Assembly (NCBI GenBank): GCA_963728965.1
Contig: CAVSMH010000006.1
Span: 682,001-746,000, forward strand
DNA from: DASQZT01 sp963728965
GTDB taxonomy: Bacteria > Acidobacteriota > Terriglobia > Bryobacterales > Bryobacteraceae
Reading direction: 5' to 3'
Length of the DNA stretch: 64,000 nt
Part shown: positions 62,215 through 64,000 of the stretch, piece after piece
Numbering within the stretch: the stretch's first letter is position 1
Layout of the letters: the number at the start of each line of letters is the position of its first letter
The notes under the pieces: model-generated
Database searches by the model: none
What the model saw: the letters and a program-made list of their open reading frames with translations, nothing else
What the model was told of the DNA's origin: nothing
Program-made: the position numbers and the translations under genes

Positions 62215-63168
62215 CTACTGGATCCACGCCATGCCATCGGGCCCATTCCCGGTCTGGATCCGGGACTGCAATTCCAGTCCATTCAGGTCGATCACGGCGA
62301 CGTTGTTATCCCCGGTTACCGCCACGTAAGCGCGCGCACCGCCAGGCTCTACCAGAATCCCAGCCACCTGCCGCCCAAGGTTCATGCGCTTCACTTCTTT
62401 CCGTGTGGCGCGCTCGAGCACGAGCAGGTCGCCGGCTTCGAGGTCGGAGATCAGCACCAGTTGGCCGTCGGGCGTGAATTTCAGGCGGTTGGAGCGCTTC
62501 GTCTGCACGCCGAAGGTGTGGACCACCTTGCGGGTGGCGACATCGATGATCGACACGGTGCCGTCGCGCGAGTTCGCCGCCCAGATCTGCTTGCCATCGG
62601 GCGACAGGTCGAATCCTTCGGGACCCTTGCCCACCGGAACGACGGTTTCGTTCCAGTTGCCCACCCCGGCGGGTTCGATGATGCTGATGCTGTCGGAGCC
62701 GATGTTGGAAGTGAAGATCTGGCGCTCGCCGGGAGTGACCAGGACCATGTGCGTGGCGTTTTGGCCGGTCCCGAGCAGCCAGTCGATGCGGTTCGAGGCC
62801 GGGTCGTAGCGCCCGATCAGCTTGTTCAGTTCGGCGGTGAAGTAGAGCTTGCCGTCGGCGAAATCGAGCCCGTGCGGGCGGGTCATCGGGCTGAGATCGA
62901 ACCGGTGCAGTTCCTTGCGGGCCGCAATGTCGATCACGGAGATGGTCTTGCCGCCGTAGTTGGACGTGAACGCGAGTTTCCCATCGCCGGACGCCGCCAC
63001 CTCGTGCGGCTGCTCTCCCGTCTGGACGCGTCCCAGCACCTTCCCGCTCACCGGATCGACAATGGCCAGCGAACCCTCTTTGTTCAATACCAGAAGCGTG
63101 GCGCCGTGGACCGCCGCGGCCATGGTCGCGGCGGCGGCGGCCAAGCGCAGGATGTTGCCGAGATTCAT
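62215..63168 (-). CDS. exported YncE-like (YVTN) beta-propeller protein
   Basis: 317 residues; ATG at 63168 with GGAGGGAAGGAA directly upstream, which rules out the longer open frame. Signal (ILRLAAAAATMAAAVHGA). Seven short YVTN-type blades such as GSLAIVDPVSGKVLGRVQTG, LAFTSNYGGKTISVIDIA, IWAANSRDGTVSIIDVAT and AYVAVTGDNNVAVIDLNG. Periplasmic or secreted; binding function unknown. Divergent from the galactokinase gene with 52 bp between starts. Confidence 0.87.
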   Translation of the reverse strand: MNLGNILRLAAAAATMAAAVHGATLLVLNKEGSLAIVDPVSGKVLGRVQTGEQPHEVAASGDGKLAFTSNYGGKTISVIDIAARKELHRFDLSPMTRPHGLDFADGKLYFTAELNKLIGRYDPASNRIDWLLGTGQNATHMVLVTPGERQIFTSNIGSDSISIIEPAGVGNWNETVVPVGKGPEGFDLSPDGKQIWAANSRDGTVSIIDVATRKVVHTFGVQTKRSNRLKFTPDGQLVLISDLEAGDLLVLERATRKEVKRMNLGRQVAGILVEPGGARAYVAVTGDNNVAVIDLNGLELQSRIQTGNGPDGMAWIQ

Positions 63169-63220
63169 TTCCTTCCCTCCATCGATAGCGGAATGATATC
63201 GTGATCGGGAGCGACAGTAA

Positions 63221-64000
63221 ATGACCGACCTTCTCGATCCCATCGACGAACTCATCGAAATTTACGGTAAAGACGGCGAAATCCGCGTGGTGGAGGTTCC
63301 CGGGCGGGTGAACCTGATCGGCGAGCACGTCGACTATCACGGTCTTCCGGTTCTGCCCGTGGCCCTGCACCGGTCCATTCGGGTTGCCTTTCGCGCGCGT
63401 GCCGACAACCGCATCCGCGCGGTCAGCGCGGGAGGCTACGGGTGCCGGGAGTTCGAATGGACTCCCCAGCTGCAACCGACCGCCGCCGGCGATTGGGAGA
63501 ACTACATTCGGGCGGCCGCTCAAACCGTGGCACGGGCATTCCTGCCCGGGATGCCTCTCCGCGGCATCGATGCCGCGGTGGTTTCGAATCTCCCGGCCGC
63601 CGCCGGCCTCTCGTCCTCTACCGCCCTGCTGGTGGCCTTCACTCTGGCGCTGTTGCGGGCCAATCACCAGGCGCCTTCGTTCGAGGAGTTGATGGAAGTG
63701 CTCCCCGATGGCGAGCAGTTCGTGGGCACCCGCGGCGGAGGTATGGACCACGCGGCGGTATTGGGCTCTCGCTCCGGAACCGCATCGCTGATCCACTTTG
63801 GCCCGGTCGCCGTCCGCCCGATTCCGGTCCCGCCGGGCTGGGGGTTCCTGGTCGCTCACAGCCTGGTCACGGCGGAGAAATCCGGCGGCGCCCGGCAGGC
63901 CTACAATGCGCGGCGCGCGGCCGGCACCGTGGCCCGCGAAAGACTGGGATTCAGCTCGTACCATGCCGCGGCCGACGGGCGCACGCTCGAGGAACTTCAC
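63221..64000 (+). CDS. galK: galactokinase family protein, partial (runs off the window)
   Basis: The frame opens at ATG 63221 with GGGAG upstream and is still open at the last base, 260 codons in. The galactokinase signature VPGRVNLIGEHVDYHGLPVL is at about residue 27, followed by the GHMP ATP-binding loop LPAAAGLSSSTALLVAFTLA and GEQFVGTRGGGMDHAAVLGS with the catalytic Asp region. The expected product phosphorylates galactose at C1 (Leloir pathway); an arabinokinase or N-acetylgalactosamine kinase of the same family cannot be excluded because the C-terminal third is missing. Confidence 0.85.
   Translation, partial: MTDLLDPIDELIEIYGKDGEIRVVEVPGRVNLIGEHVDYHGLPVLPVALHRSIRVAFRARADNRIRAVSAGGYGCREFEWTPQLQPTAAGDWENYIRAAAQTVARAFLPGMPLRGIDAAVVSNLPAAAGLSSSTALLVAFTLALLRANHQAPSFEELMEVLPDGEQFVGTRGGGMDHAAVLGSRSGTASLIHFGPVAVRPIPVPPGWGFLVAHSLVTAEKSGGARQAYNARRAAGTVARERLGFSSYHAAADGRTLEELH

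Noticed and set aside
1..64000. CRISPR array or classical defence island
   Set aside because: I saw no regularly spaced direct repeats, cas genes, toxin-antitoxin pairs or restriction-modification genes; the helicase-nuclease fusion is the only candidate.

Overview
The window looks like a chromosomal segment of an acidobacterium close to Bryobacterales/Candidatus Solibacter. It is GC-rich. It carries a secreted NHL-repeat protein with the C-terminal domain known as TIGR03437 (first defined in Solibacter), several extracytoplasmic beta-propeller proteins, Tat-exported aldo/keto reductases and tandem DUF4159 genes. The taxonomy is inferred from gene content only.

Left part, about 1-25.4 kb, is a decayed, element-riddled region. 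On the minus strand lies an oligopeptide-type ABC transporter locus: a tandem array of at least five family-5 solute-binding lipoprotein genes followed by oppB, oppC, oppD and oppF. oppB, oppC and oppF are intact, oppD has a 1-nt frameshift, and every binding-protein copy is truncated, chimeric, frameshifted or interrupted. Insertions can be read at base level. A two-ORF DDE element sits at 11647-13522 with 9-bp target duplications. An IS1182-like element (7442-8940) and an IS630-family element with a passenger gene (8944-10555) sit side by side in a second gap of the same gene. An ISAzo13-family element cuts another copy. From 17 to 25.3 kb follow a group II intron reverse-transcriptase remnant, a complete recombinase-in-trio (RIT) element with 56-bp inverted ends, an IS91-like element with a companion tyrosine recombinase, and two IS630 remnants tail to tail. 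The mosaic stops at a 3' fragment of tRNA-Val(UAC), which looks like an attachment-site scar.

Right part, about 25.5-64 kb, is ordinary chromosome in which every recognised gene is intact. In order: two MacB/FtsX-type permeases; a Tat aldo/keto reductase; a plus-strand operon (deoC, FG-GAP protein, YdcZ-like transporter, aldo/keto reductase, a large CXXCH/PD40/TPR protein); a minus-strand pcm, small hypothetical, second Tat aldo/keto reductase run; a divergent NAD-type isocitrate dehydrogenase; then a minus-strand run from a helicase-nuclease fusion through polA and two DUF4159 genes to guaB. Next come a secreted metalloprotease/cytochrome c fusion, the NHL/TIGR03437 protein, a second near-identical copy of the two-ORF IS directly upstream of glnA, and glnA-MOSC-glnE (glutamine synthetase and its adenylyltransferase). 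The window ends with a cysteine hydrolase, a Gfo/Idh/MocA oxidoreductase, a HupE/UreJ-like membrane protein, two more beta-propeller proteins and the start of a galactokinase that runs off the edge.
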